From Paraburkholderia silviterrae (GTDB lineage: Bacteria > Pseudomonadota > Gammaproteobacteria > Burkholderiales > Burkholderiaceae): a stretch of DNA of 35,802 bases. Below, one piece after another: positions 1-9,840 of the stretch. A program made the translations under genes and the position numbers. Positions within the stretch are counted from its first letter, which is position 1, and each line of letters begins with the position of its first letter. Location of the stretch: the NCBI RefSeq assembly GCF_004353915.1, contig NZ_SMRP01000008.1:139512-175313 (forward strand). Reading direction: 5' to 3'. The notes beneath the pieces were generated by a model. It was not told where the DNA came from and ran no database searches. It saw nothing but the letters and a program-made list of their open reading frames with translations.

Positions 1-2488
1 TGGCCAGATCACGGACATCAACGGCAAGCTGGCCGATGCGGTGTTGTACGACTCGTCGGCGCACGATTCGGTGACGCTGGGTGGTGTGGATTCGACCACG
101 CCGGTGGCGCTGCACAACGTGGCGGCGGGTGAAGTCTCGGCTTCGAGCTTCGACGCGGTGAACGGCTCGCAGTTGTACAACGTGGCGAGCTCGACGGCTG
201 ATGCGCTGGGTGGCGGCTCGACGGTGAACGGCGACGGCTCAATCTCGGCTCCGACGTATGTCGTGGGTGGTGACACCTACAACAACGTGGGTGGCGCGAT
301 CACGAACCTCGATGGCCGCGTGACGCAGAACACGACCGACATCACGACGATCACCAACAACATCAACAATGGCACGATCGGCCTCGTCCAGCAGGGCCAG
401 GCGACGCGCAACATCACCGTAGCGAAGGACACGGACGGCATGATCGTGGACTTCACGGGCACGGTGGGCACGCGAGTGCTGACGGGTGTGTCGGACGGTG
501 CGGTGAACGCTTCGAGCGTGGAAGCGGTGAATGGCTCGCAGCTGTACGCGACGAACACGAACGTCTCGAACCTCGCAGGCGACGTGACAACCCTCGCAGG
601 CAACGTAACGAACCTCGCCGGCGATGTGACGACGCTGCAGGGCGACGTGACGACCATCAACGGCCAGATCACGGACATGCAGGGTCAACTGGCCGATGCG
701 GTGCAGTACGACTCGTCAGCGCATGATTCGGTGACGCTGGGCGGTGTGGATTCGACCACGCCGGTGGCGCTGCACAACGTGGCGGCGGGCGAGTTGAGCG
801 CGTCGAGCACCGACGCGGTGAACGGCTCGCAGCTGTACAACGTGGCGAGCTCGACGGCTGACGCGCTGGGCGGCGGCTCTACGGTGAACGGCGACGGCTC
901 GATCTCGGCTCCGACGTACGTGGTGGGTGGCGACATCTACAACAACGTGGGTGGTGCGATCACGAACCTCGATGGCCGCGTGACGCAGAACACGACCGAC
1001 ATCACGAATCTGCAGGGCGACATTACGAATATGAGCGGCAAGATGGCTGACGCCGTGATGTACGACTCGTCAGCGCATGATTCGGTGACGCTGGGCGGTG
1101 TGGATTCGACCACGCCGGTGGCGCTGCACAACGTGGCGGCGGGCGACGTCTCGGCTTCGAGCTCCGACGCGGTGAACGGCTCGCAGCTATACAACGTGGC
1201 CAGCTCGACGGCTGACGCGCTCGGCGGCGGCTCGACGGTGAACAGCGACGGCTCGATCTCGGCCCCGACCTACCTGATCGGCGGCAGCACGTTCAACAAC
1301 GTGGGCGGCGCGTTGACCAACCTCGATGGCCGAGTGACGCAGAACACGACGAACATCACGAACCTGACGCAGAACATCAACAACGGCACGATCGGTCTGG
1401 TGCAGCAAGCCACGCCGACCAGCACGGTGACGGTGGCGAAGGACTCGGGTGGTGCGACCGTGGACTTCACCGGTATGGCGGGCACGCGCACGCTGACGGG
1501 TGTGTCGGCAGGTGAAGTATCGGCGACCAGCACGGATGCGGTGAACGGCTCGCAGTTGTACTCGCTGAGCCAGAGCGTGACGAACATCGCCGGCCAGACT
1601 GCCAATGCGGTGCAATACGACTCGTCGGCGCATGACTCGGTCACGCTGGGCGGTACGGGTTCGACCACGGCGGTTACGGTCCACAACGTGGCGGCCGGCA
1701 CGGCGGACACGGATGCGGTGAACGTGGGCCAGATGAACGCGGCACTCGCGAACGTCACCAACATCGTTGAAAACGCGGGCAACCCGATGTTCTCGGCAGA
1801 TGGCAACCGGAACACCGAAGCGGCTTCCGCGACGGGCACGCATGCCACGGCAAGCGGCGCGAACGCGAACGCCAGCGGCGCGCAATCGAGCGCGATGGGT
1901 GCGAACTCGGCGGCGAGTGCGGCGAGTGCTTCGGCAATCGGGGCGAGCTCGACCGCGAGCGCCACGAACGCGACGGCAATCGGTGCGGGCGCTACGGCGA
2001 CCGGAGCCAACTCTGTTGCGCTCGGTCAGGGAGCAGTAGCGACCGAGGCAAATACGGTATCGGTGGGTTCGGATACCGTGCAGCGCCGGATCACCAACGT
2101 CGCGGCAGGTCAGAACGGCACCGACGCCGTCAACGTGAACCAGTTGAACGACGCGATGAGCAATGCCCAGGCCGGCGTGATGAATCAGGTCCAGCAAGGC
2201 GTGCAGCAAGCCAATGCCTATACGAACCAGCAGATCAACACCGTTCGTCAGCAGATGAACGCGCTCGGCGCAACGGCGATGGCGGCTTCGTCGCTCGTTC
2301 CGAACGCTCGGGCGGAAGGCAAGTTCCAGATGGGCGTCGCCGCGGGTACGTATGGCGGTCAGAGCGCGCTCGCAGCCGGTGCGAACTGGTACGTGAGCGA
2401 TCGCCTGCTGTTGAACGCACACGTAGCACGCTCGACGGGCAGCGGCGGCAGCACCGGCGCCTCGGTTGGCGCGACGTTCGGATTCTGA
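1..2488 (+). CDS. Trimeric autotransporter adhesin, C-terminal part (5' end outside window)
   Basis: Surface adhesin of the YadA/Hia class: three chains form a stalk held in the outer membrane by a 12-strand barrel. The frame is open from base 2, so the start lies upstream. Four stalk units begin at about 41, 701, 1055 and 1610 with the motif YDSSAHDSVTLGG, each followed by neck-type DAVNGSQLY segments and short coiled stretches. A YadA-head block of alternating ASG/AIG/ALG repeats lies at about 1800-2080, then the neck RRITNVAAGQNGTDAVNV. The anchor covers about 2230-2485 and ends in GATFGF, with the terminal Phe expected of outer-membrane barrels. No Cys is seen. An OmpA-like gene starts 53 bp downstream, probably in the same transcript. 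The family call is firm; ligand and total length cannot be told. Confidence 0.95.
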   Translation, partial: GQITDINGKLADAVLYDSSAHDSVTLGGVDSTTPVALHNVAAGEVSASSFDAVNGSQLYNVASSTADALGGGSTVNGDGSISAPTYVVGGDTYNNVGGAITNLDGRVTQNTTDITTITNNINNGTIGLVQQGQATRNITVAKDTDGMIVDFTGTVGTRVLTGVSDGAVNASSVEAVNGSQLYATNTNVSNLAGDVTTLAGNVTNLAGDVTTLQGDVTTINGQITDMQGQLADAVQYDSSAHDSVTLGGVDSTTPVALHNVAAGELSASSTDAVNGSQLYNVASSTADALGGGSTVNGDGSISAPTYVVGGDIYNNVGGAITNLDGRVTQNTTDITNLQGDITNMSGKMADAVMYDSSAHDSVTLGGVDSTTPVALHNVAAGDVSASSSDAVNGSQLYNVASSTADALGGGSTVNSDGSISAPTYLIGGSTFNNVGGALTNLDGRVTQNTTNITNLTQNINNGTIGLVQQATPTSTVTVAKDSGGATVDFTGMAGTRTLTGVSAGEVSATSTDAVNGSQLYSLSQSVTNIAGQTANAVQYDSSAHDSVTLGGTGSTTAVTVHNVAAGTADTDAVNVGQMNAALANVTNIVENAGNPMFSADGNRNTEAASATGTHATASGANANASGAQSSAMGANSAASAASASAIGASSTASATNATAIGAGATATGANSVALGQGAVATEANTVSVGSDTVQRRITNVAAGQNGTDAVNVNQLNDAMSNAQAGVMNQVQQGVQQANAYTNQQINTVRQQMNALGATAMAASSLVPNARAEGKFQMGVAAGTYGGQSALAAGANWYVSDRLLLNAHVARSTGSGGSTGASVGATFGF

Positions 2489-2503
2489 TCGATCGTGGTC
2501 CAG

Positions 2504-2529
2504 GCTCGCCATGGGAAACCGTGGCGAGC
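2504..2529 (+). promoter_or_regulatory. Intergenic hairpin with GAAA tetraloop between adhesin and ompA-like gene
   Basis: GCTCGCCA (2504-2511) pairs perfectly with TGGCGAGC (2522-2529). Inside, a U-G wobble and two G-C pairs close a GAAA tetraloop at 2515-2518, giving an 11-pair stem. It sits 15 bases after the adhesin stop and just before the ompA-like ribosome-binding site. No T-run follows, so it is not a standard terminator. It may mark an mRNA processing or stability point, or tune expression of the second gene; that is inference. Confidence 0.5.
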
Positions 2530-2541
2530 ACGGAGAATCTC

Positions 2542-3471
2542 ATGAATAAAACTTTGATATGGGGCGCATTGCTCGTGGCGCTGGCGAGCGCCCAGGCGTC
2601 TGCCAGCATCCGCAGCGACGCCGAGGCCCTGATGCCGGCGGCACAGCGCGTCGCCGACCCGTACCAGCGCGGTCAGGCCGAGGGCTGGCTCGAGATCGCA
2701 GAGCGCCAGGACAGCCATGTGCTCGTCTCATCCGTCTACAACGACGCGGCGGCGCGTGCGCTCAACAACGGTCGTCACTTCATCGACGGCAGCGTGCCGT
2801 TCCAGCCGATCTACGGCCAGAAGAACTGGCCATCGATTGAAACACGCGAGAAGTGGGTCAAGGCGCTGCAGGAAATCGAGCGCGCGAACCAGCGCGCCTC
2901 GCAGTCGCCGTGCCGCGGCGAGGATGCGGGACGTCTTGCCGCGCTAACCGACGCGGCGTGGAAGGAGCAGGACGAAACCCACGGTACGCGTTGGGTGCAC
3001 GGCTGGGATGAGATCGAGCGTGCGCGGCAACTCGCGCGGAAGGTGAGCGACGAACTCGATAAGTGCGTGCCGCCGCCGGCGCCACAGCCACCACCACCGC
3101 TCGCTGAGCCTGTTTCACTGTCGGCCGATGCGCTGTTCGATTTCGACAGTGCGATGCTTAAGCCGGAAGGGCAGCGAATGGTCGAAGCGCTCGCCGAGCG
3201 TATCCGCGAATCGCATGCAGAGCTTCGGCTTTTGAGGATCGATGGGTATGCCGACCGACTCGGTTCGGCGGCGCACAACGAGAAACTGTCTCTGCAGCGC
3301 GCACAGGCGGTGCAGCGTTCGTTGCAAGCAAGCGGGATCGCGGCCGAGCGCATCGAAGTCAATGGCCGCGGCGCAGCAGAACCGGTGAAGTTCTGTGCAG
3401 GCAAGACGGCGACTCCAACCGTAGTCGAGTGTCTTGCGCCGAATCGGCGCGTACAGATCTCAATGCAATAA
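2542..3471 (+). CDS. OmpA-like peptidoglycan-binding protein linked to the adhesin
   Basis: A 309-residue exported protein. ATG 2542 is preferred over the in-frame GTG at 2521 because GGAG lies 6-8 bases upstream and the first residues then form a clean signal peptide (MNKTLIWGALLVALASAQASA). Residues about 22-180 are a charged, mostly helical domain, followed by a Pro-rich linker (PPPAPQPPPP). The C-terminal OmpA domain has FDFDSAMLKPEG, IDGYADRLGS and NRRVQISM, the pattern that binds peptidoglycan. No lipobox is seen, so it is probably free in the periplasm. Peptidoglycan-binding proteins encoded beside trimeric autotransporters are known (for example TpgA next to Ata in Acinetobacter) and help display or anchor the adhesin. 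The same role here is inferred from position. Confidence 0.85.
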   Translation: MNKTLIWGALLVALASAQASASIRSDAEALMPAAQRVADPYQRGQAEGWLEIAERQDSHVLVSSVYNDAAARALNNGRHFIDGSVPFQPIYGQKNWPSIETREKWVKALQEIERANQRASQSPCRGEDAGRLAALTDAAWKEQDETHGTRWVHGWDEIERARQLARKVSDELDKCVPPPAPQPPPPLAEPVSLSADALFDFDSAMLKPEGQRMVEALAERIRESHAELRLLRIDGYADRLGSAAHNEKLSLQRAQAVQRSLQASGIAAERIEVNGRGAAEPVKFCAGKTATPTVVECLAPNRRVQISMQ

Positions 3472-3501
3472 GTGCGGAATTCGGGCTCGCGAGTCCGGGA
3501 C

Positions 3502-3525
3502 GTGAGCCGCATGGCGGCTTCTCAC
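3502..3525 (+). promoter_or_regulatory. Hairpin upstream of NTF2-like gene
   Basis: GTGAGCCGC (3502-3510), loop ATG, then GCGGC-TTC-TCAC (3514-3525) form a stem with a 3-base bulge. It lies between the ompA-like stop and the ribosome-binding site GAGG at 3541-3544. There is no T-tract. It resembles in placement the hairpin after the adhesin gene and may be an mRNA processing or stability element. Confidence 0.35.
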
Positions 3526-3551
3526 CTTGACTAAACAAATGAGGCAAAAAC

Positions 3552-3992
3552 ATGAACCATCGTTTTAAACTCGCTGTTGCCCTGGCCATTTTCGGTGCGA
3601 TTTTTCTTTCGCCGATGACGAGGGCAAGTGAGATCTCGGACAAGGCTCAAATTGAGCAAGTCGAGAATTCGTGGGTGACGGCTACTATCGAGGCGGATAA
3701 ACCGACCCTTGATCAGGTGTTGCATCCAGACTTCGTTCAAGTCACGGAAAACGGCCAGATTCAGGACAAGGCGGGTGCTCTGGCCGCGCATAAAGCGGTG
3801 CAGGGCTATTCGCAGCAATTCAGCTCTTTGAGGATCCGTGTCCACGGGGACACAGGCGTTGTCACGGGCGTCGTGGACTATCGCGTCAGTCCCGGCTCCA
3901 CTGTGCAGCAATCAACCTTTACAGATGTTTTCGTACGTGGCGGGCCGCGTGGCTGGCAGGTGCTCTCCTCGCAAGGGACGCAGCGGCGCTAA
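3552..3992 (+). CDS. Secreted NTF2-like (SnoaL/DUF4440-type) protein
   Basis: A 146-residue protein with an N-terminal signal peptide (MNHRFKLAVALAIFGAIFLS, likely cleaved after TRA, about residue 25). The mature part fits the cone-shaped NTF2-like fold: an initial helix with E..W..A, then L..VLHPDF, an NG turn, a K..LAAHK helix, and strands VHGDTGVVTGVVDYR and FTDVFVRGGPRGWQV. The family is broad and includes small enzymes and binding proteins, so no reaction is assigned. ATG 3552 has GAGG 7 bases upstream. It follows the ompA-like gene by 80 bp, so co-transcription with the adhesin is plausible. A second secreted protein of the same kind is encoded at 30690-31136 beside the other adhesin. 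The fold call is good; the function is unknown. Confidence 0.75.
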   Translation: MNHRFKLAVALAIFGAIFLSPMTRASEISDKAQIEQVENSWVTATIEADKPTLDQVLHPDFVQVTENGQIQDKAGALAAHKAVQGYSQQFSSLRIRVHGDTGVVTGVVDYRVSPGSTVQQSTFTDVFVRGGPRGWQVLSSQGTQRR

Positions 3993-4273
3993 TGCTTTGC
4001 CGCGCTCGCCCCACCGTCGGCTTGCCGAACAGATAGACATCGGCCTATATCGCGAATGACGGCTGGGGCGGAGCTTGATTCGCTAGCCCACCGCGTTGGC
4101 GTTCCATGGCGTGAGCGGCGAAGGCGCGTTGGTGGCCTCGCGCAGGACGCGCCAGTTCGAATTTCGAAGTGTTTCGATATCGATTGAAGCCGGGGCGCGA
4201 TAGCATGGGTTACGTATGACGGGCGCGCAGACCGGCTGGGTAGGAAGCTCTGCACCCGATCGACAGATGCAGT

Positions 4274-4403
4274 CGTCACCAGTCAGGTGACGGCACAACG
4301 GAACACGCTGTAGGGAGCGTGTCGCGGATGGTCGGTGTGACCGTCTGCATTTGGCAGGGCTTTTGCGGCGCGTCCTTGGGTTGGGAGCGCCGCTTCTTTT
4401 TTT
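4274..4403 (+). ncRNA. Candidate structured small RNA or structured 3' UTR
   Basis: Four stem-loops follow one another on the plus strand. CGTCACC/GGTGACG is at 4274-4292 (5-base loop). ACACGCT/AGCGTGT is at 4303-4322 (6-base loop). GATGGTC/GACCGTC is at 4327-4345 (5-base loop, one G-U pair). GCGGCGC/GCGCCGC is at 4365-4393 and leads into TTCTTTTTTT. Each stem is 7 pairs. The U-rich 3' end looks like that of an Hfq-type small RNA. No clear promoter was found just upstream, so this could instead be the 3' end of the NTF2-like transcript, whose stop is 370 bases back. It does not match any RNA family I can recall. Confidence 0.35.
4365..4403 (+). terminator. Rho-independent terminator
   Basis: Perfect 7-pair GC stem GCGGCGC (4365-4371) / GCGCCGC (4387-4393), 15-base loop, followed by TTCTTTTTTT. 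Only the plus strand has the T-run, so it serves transcripts coming from the adhesin side and not the DUF985 gene. Confidence 0.75.
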
Positions 4404-4480
4404 GCGCGGTTGTACGCGGCGCTCGAACGGGCGTATCGGCTACGGCACGCATGCTGCCGAGGCACAGCACGGCACGCGGC

Positions 4481-5047
4481 TCAATCCTTCCTCGCGGCCG
4501 CGACCATGGCCGGCTTGCCGAACAGCTCGATGATCGCCCGATGCAGCGGATATTTTTCTGCGAGCGCATTCACATCCGCCATCTCGAATTCGCTGAACTC
4601 GAACCCAGGCGCAACCGTGCAGCCCACCAGCGCATAGGTGGACGGATCGCAGCAGCGCGCCGCGAACCAGTGTCCCGCAGGCACCACCGCCTGAAAAACC
4701 GTGCCCGGATGGTCGAGCGCATGGCCGAGCTTGCGCGTGGAGAGCACGCCACGCTCGTCGATCGAATGGATCTCGATGGGCGAGCCCGCGTAAAAGTGCC
4801 ACAGCTCGTCGGATCGGATGCGGTGCCAGGCCGAATATGCGCCGTTCGCGAGAAGAAAGTAGATCGCGGTCGAGGCCGTGCGCGGGCCGTCGGTGGCCGG
4901 TGCGCCGTCGCGGCGGATCAGCTTGTCCGAGCGGTAGGTTTCGCTGTAGTAGCCGCCTTCAGGATGGGGTTCGAGCCCGAAGCGGCGGATCAGCTCGTCG
5001 ACGGGGCCGCCGGCGCTCGCCGGCTCGGTTGACTTCGCAGTGGTCAT
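4481..5047 (-). CDS. Cupin superfamily protein, DUF985 type
   Basis: A 188-residue soluble protein of the DUF985 (cupin_5) family. Visible family features are FGLEPHPEGGYYSETYRS near residue 24, the strand AIYFLLANG, SAWHRIRSDELWHFYAGSP (His and Glu typical of the cupin site), VPAGHWFAA and VAPGFEFSEFEMAD. Members are small double-stranded beta-helix proteins; a few are described as sugar-epimerase-like, but no substrate can be read from sequence. ATG 5047 is chosen because GGAGG lies 9 bases upstream on the minus strand. The preceding gene, pncC, is 100 bp upstream in the same direction. Confidence 0.85.
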   Translation of the reverse strand: MTTAKSTEPASAGGPVDELIRRFGLEPHPEGGYYSETYRSDKLIRRDGAPATDGPRTASTAIYFLLANGAYSAWHRIRSDELWHFYAGSPIEIHSIDERGVLSTRKLGHALDHPGTVFQAVVPAGHWFAARCCDPSTYALVGCTVAPGFEFSEFEMADVNALAEKYPLHRAIIELFGKPAMVAAARKD

Positions 5048-5147
5048 GGGCTCGGGCCTCCTTGTCCTTGTCGATCGCACGAAGCTGTCGGGTTCCGGTA
5101 GGGTAGGTCATCTCCGGGCGTCCAGCATTCGAGGAGGCCAGACGTCC

Positions 5148-5648
5148 TTAGCGTTCCTTTTCGTCAATCAGTGCCAGCAGCCCGCGCAGCGCATGCACGG
5201 CGGCCTGCACGCGTATCTGCTCCCGGTCGCCCTTGAAGACCAGCGTTTCGACGCTCGTGTGCAGCCGGTTGCTCCAGCCGAACGACACCATGCCGACCGG
5301 TTTTTCCGGCGTGCCGCCGCCCGGACCGGCCACACCCGTAATGGCGAGCGAAATTTGTGCCCGGCTGTTGCGCAGCGCGCCTTCGGCCATCGCGCGCGCG
5401 ACCGGCTCGCTCACGGCGCCGTGCTTTTCGATGAGATCGGCGGGCACGCCGATCATCTCCGTCTTCGCCTGGTTCGAATACGTGACGAAGCCGCGTTCGA
5501 ACCAGCCGCTGCTGCCCGAAATGTCGGTGATGGCGGTAGCGACCATGCCGCCCGTGCAGGACTCGGCGGTGGCGAGCATGAGCCGGGCGTCGCGCAGTTT
5601 GTTCCCTGCGCGGATGGCGAGTTGATGGACGACGGAATCGGTAGGCAT
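5148..5648 (-). CDS. pncC: Nicotinamide-nucleotide amidase (CinA C-terminal domain protein)
   Basis: PncC removes the amide from NMN to give nicotinate mononucleotide plus ammonia, recycling pyridine nucleotide. The 166-residue protein is the stand-alone CinA C-terminal domain. It has LATAESCTGGMVA (the catalytic Ser/Thr region), GSSGWFERGFVTYSNQAK, a VSEPVARAMAEGA helix and AITGVAGPGGGTPEKPVG. The N-terminal molybdopterin-binding part of long CinA proteins is absent, which is normal for proteobacterial PncC. It lies 67 bp downstream of pgpA on the same strand, in a probable thiL-pgpA-pncC operon. No strong ribosome-binding site is seen before ATG 5648. Confidence 0.9.
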   Translation of the reverse strand: MPTDSVVHQLAIRAGNKLRDARLMLATAESCTGGMVATAITDISGSSGWFERGFVTYSNQAKTEMIGVPADLIEKHGAVSEPVARAMAEGALRNSRAQISLAITGVAGPGGGTPEKPVGMVSFGWSNRLHTSVETLVFKGDREQIRVQAAVHALRGLLALIDEKER

Positions 5649-5715
5649 GGGGGAGTGTCCGTGGCGGTGTGTCGGATGTGTTCTTTTCGGGGTGCGGCGG
5701 CGGACTGCGCGGCGC

Positions 5716-6306
5716 TCAGACCGACATGCGCCAGAGTGCGATCACGAGCAGCGTGAAGAAGGCGGCAATGAGGTCGTCGAGCATGATGCCGAAGCCGCCC
5801 TTGAAGCGCCGCTCGAGATAGCGGATGGGCGGCGGCTTCACCGTGTCGAAGAAGCGAAAGACGACGAATGCCCAGAGTTTGCCCATGAAGTCGATGGGCG
5901 CGATCATCAGCAGCACGAGCCAGAACGCGACGATCTCGTCCCAGACGATAGCCGAGGGGTCTTCGGTGCGCAGCATTTTCGCGGTGTATCCAGTGATGCC
6001 AATGCCGGCGAGATAGCCCACGACAATCAGGAGGCCCCAGTCGAGCACCGTGAAGTAGCGGTTGAGCACCTCGAAGGCCGCCCACGCGAAGAGCGTGCCG
6101 GCAGTGCCCGGCGCGAGCCGCGAGAGTCCGGAGCCGAAGCCGAGCGAGATGATGTGCAGCGGATGCGAGAGCATGAACGGCGCATCGGCGCGGCGCGGCC
6201 CGTTGGGAGCGGCGCTCCCGGTATTTGCGCCGCTCACGCCGGCAGAGGCGGGCTGGCCGGCCGCCGCGAGTTTGTCGGCGGGCGAGGGCGTAGGGTCAGT
6301 CTGCAT
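5716..6306 (-). CDS. pgpA: Phosphatidylglycerophosphatase A
   Basis: PgpA removes phosphate from phosphatidylglycerophosphate to make phosphatidylglycerol in the inner membrane. The 196-residue protein has a non-conserved 45-residue N-terminus, then LGFGSGLSRLAPGTAGTLFA, a central DPSAIVWDEIVAFW with acidic active-site residues, FRFFDTVKPPPIRYLE, and GFGIMLDDLIAAFFTLLVI. Several hydrophobic segments fit a membrane protein. Its ATG overlaps the end of thiL by 11 bp, which implies translational coupling. A shorter start at the internal Met before LSHPLHIISLG is possible. Confidence 0.93.
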   Translation of the reverse strand: MQTDPTPSPADKLAAAGQPASAGVSGANTGSAAPNGPRRADAPFMLSHPLHIISLGFGSGLSRLAPGTAGTLFAWAAFEVLNRYFTVLDWGLLIVVGYLAGIGITGYTAKMLRTEDPSAIVWDEIVAFWLVLLMIAPIDFMGKLWAFVVFRFFDTVKPPPIRYLERRFKGGFGIMLDDLIAAFFTLLVIALWRMSV

Positions 6307-7360
6307 GAAAGTGATCGAAGCCTTGCAACGTCAGGTTGAGCGGCGCACCGGACGCGTCGCGCCATGCGATGGCAGGCCACGCTTGCGCTTTGGGCCTGGC
6401 GTGCGCGCCGTCGTGGGCCGCAACGGCAGCCTCGGCCGATGCGGGCGATGCGGTCATTTGGGCAGAAGTGATTGTACCGATGCGCGTCACGCGCACGCCC
6501 GCCTGTTGCGCCGCTGCCTCGACGGCGCCGCGTTGTGCTTGCGCTGCGGTGAAGCAGAGCTCGTAGTCGTCGCCGCCCGCGAGCGCGCACTGCAGCTGCA
6601 GCGCGCGCGGCAGACGCGCGAGCGCCACGGACAGCGGCAGCGCGTCCACGTCGATCTCGGCATTCACGCGCGAACGCTCGAGGATGTGCAGCAGGTCGCC
6701 AGCGAGTCCGTCTGAGACGTCCAGCGCCGCGCGCGCAATGCCCGCGAGCGCGAGACCGAGCGCCACGCGCGGCTCGGGGTATTCGAGTGCGCGGCGGAAA
6801 TGGGTGGCGTCGGCACGATCGATCTGCACGTGTGGCCACTCGCCACGCAGCACGGCGAGACCCGCGCGCGCGTCGCCCGGCGTGCCTGACACCCAGACAT
6901 CGTCGCCGGGCCGGGCCGCGTCGCGCCGAAGCGCGTGAGCCTCTCGTACCGAGCCGAAGACGGTAATGCACAGATTGAGTGGACCGGCGGTGGTGTCGCC
7001 GCCGATCAGCTCGCAGCCGTATCGGTCGGCCAGCTCGAAAAGCCCGCCGCTGAACGCCTCGAGCCAGTCCTCGCGCGGCTTGGGCAGCGCGAACGCGAGC
7101 GTGAAGCCGAGTGGCGCGGCGCCCATTGCGGCGAGATCGGAGAGATTCACGGCGAGCGCCTTGTGGCCGAGCGCGCGAGGGTCGACGTCGGGAAGAAAGT
7201 GACGGCCTTCCACGAGCATGTCCGTGGATACGGCCAGCATCTCGCCGGCGGCGGGCGCGATGAGCGCGCAGTCGTCGCCGATGCCGAGCGCGGCGCGGCG
7301 CGTGTTCGTGCGGGCGCGTCGCGCGAAATAACGGTCGATCAGGGAGAACTCGGAAAGCAT
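6296..7360 (-). CDS. thiL: Thiamine-monophosphate kinase
   Basis: ThiL phosphorylates thiamine monophosphate to thiamine diphosphate, the cofactor needed among others by transketolase (encoded at 13342). The 354-residue protein starts MLSEFSLIDRYFARRAR. It then shows GIGDDCALIAP and VSTDMLVEGRHF (Asp residues that bind Mg-ATP), LGHKALAVNLSDLAAMGA, LIGGDTT, and the C-terminal DVSDGLAGDLLHIL and AGGDDYELCF. ATG 7360 is chosen at the conserved N-terminus; the frame is open for 24 more codons upstream without family likeness. No good ribosome-binding site is visible. It is the first gene of the thiL-pgpA-pncC group. Confidence 0.95.
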   Translation of the reverse strand: MLSEFSLIDRYFARRARTNTRRAALGIGDDCALIAPAAGEMLAVSTDMLVEGRHFLPDVDPRALGHKALAVNLSDLAAMGAAPLGFTLAFALPKPREDWLEAFSGGLFELADRYGCELIGGDTTAGPLNLCITVFGSVREAHALRRDAARPGDDVWVSGTPGDARAGLAVLRGEWPHVQIDRADATHFRRALEYPEPRVALGLALAGIARAALDVSDGLAGDLLHILERSRVNAEIDVDALPLSVALARLPRALQLQCALAGGDDYELCFTAAQAQRGAVEAAAQQAGVRVTRIGTITSAQMTASPASAEAAVAAHDGAHARPKAQAWPAIAWRDASGAPLNLTLQGFDHFHAD

Positions 7361-7483
7361 GACGAAAGGTCTATGGCGAATGGCTTGGTTGATCCCGCGC
7401 GAGCCGCGCCGGCGGGGCGTTCCCCTCATCACGGTCGCGTCAGCTGCGCCCGAACTATAAGGAATGCTGCCAGGGATTGGCGC

Positions 7484-7489
7484 TACAAT
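7484..7489 (+). promoter_or_regulatory. Possible -10 box for maeB
   Basis: TACAAT lies 57 bases before the maeB ATG, in the thiL-maeB divergent spacer. No matching -35 element is seen at the usual distance, so this is weak. Confidence 0.3.
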
Positions 7490-7545
7490 GCGTCCGAATC
7501 AGCGTTTGAATTGCCATTCTAATCCGCACTTGGGGCCTGCCTCTC

Positions 7546-9840
<2,295 letters not shown>

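Larger units (their letters stand above)
3993..4480. other. Gap without a convincing protein gene
   Basis: About 490 bp between the NTF2-like gene and the converging DUF985 gene. Short open frames exist on both strands, but none has a credible product or ribosome-binding site. The right half (4274-4403) carries four successive stem-loops ending in a terminator, described separately. The left half (3993-4270) shows nothing I can name. Confidence 0.6.

Noticed and set aside
1..2100. CRISPR-like regular repetition
   Set aside because: The repeats are long, in frame and encode adhesin stalk units; there are no short palindromic repeats with unique spacers.
1187..2512. 441-codon open frame on the minus strand
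   Set aside because: Shadow of the first adhesin; repetitive because the underlying DNA is repetitive.
4200..4300. tRNA or known riboswitch near the stem-loop array
   Set aside because: No cloverleaf, T-loop or CCA end, and no match to the riboswitch cores I considered (TPP, SAH, cyclic-di-GMP, manganese types).
4319..5032. 237-codon plus-strand frame
   Set aside because: Overlaps the DUF985 cupin gene on the other strand, which has clear family motifs and a good ribosome-binding site.
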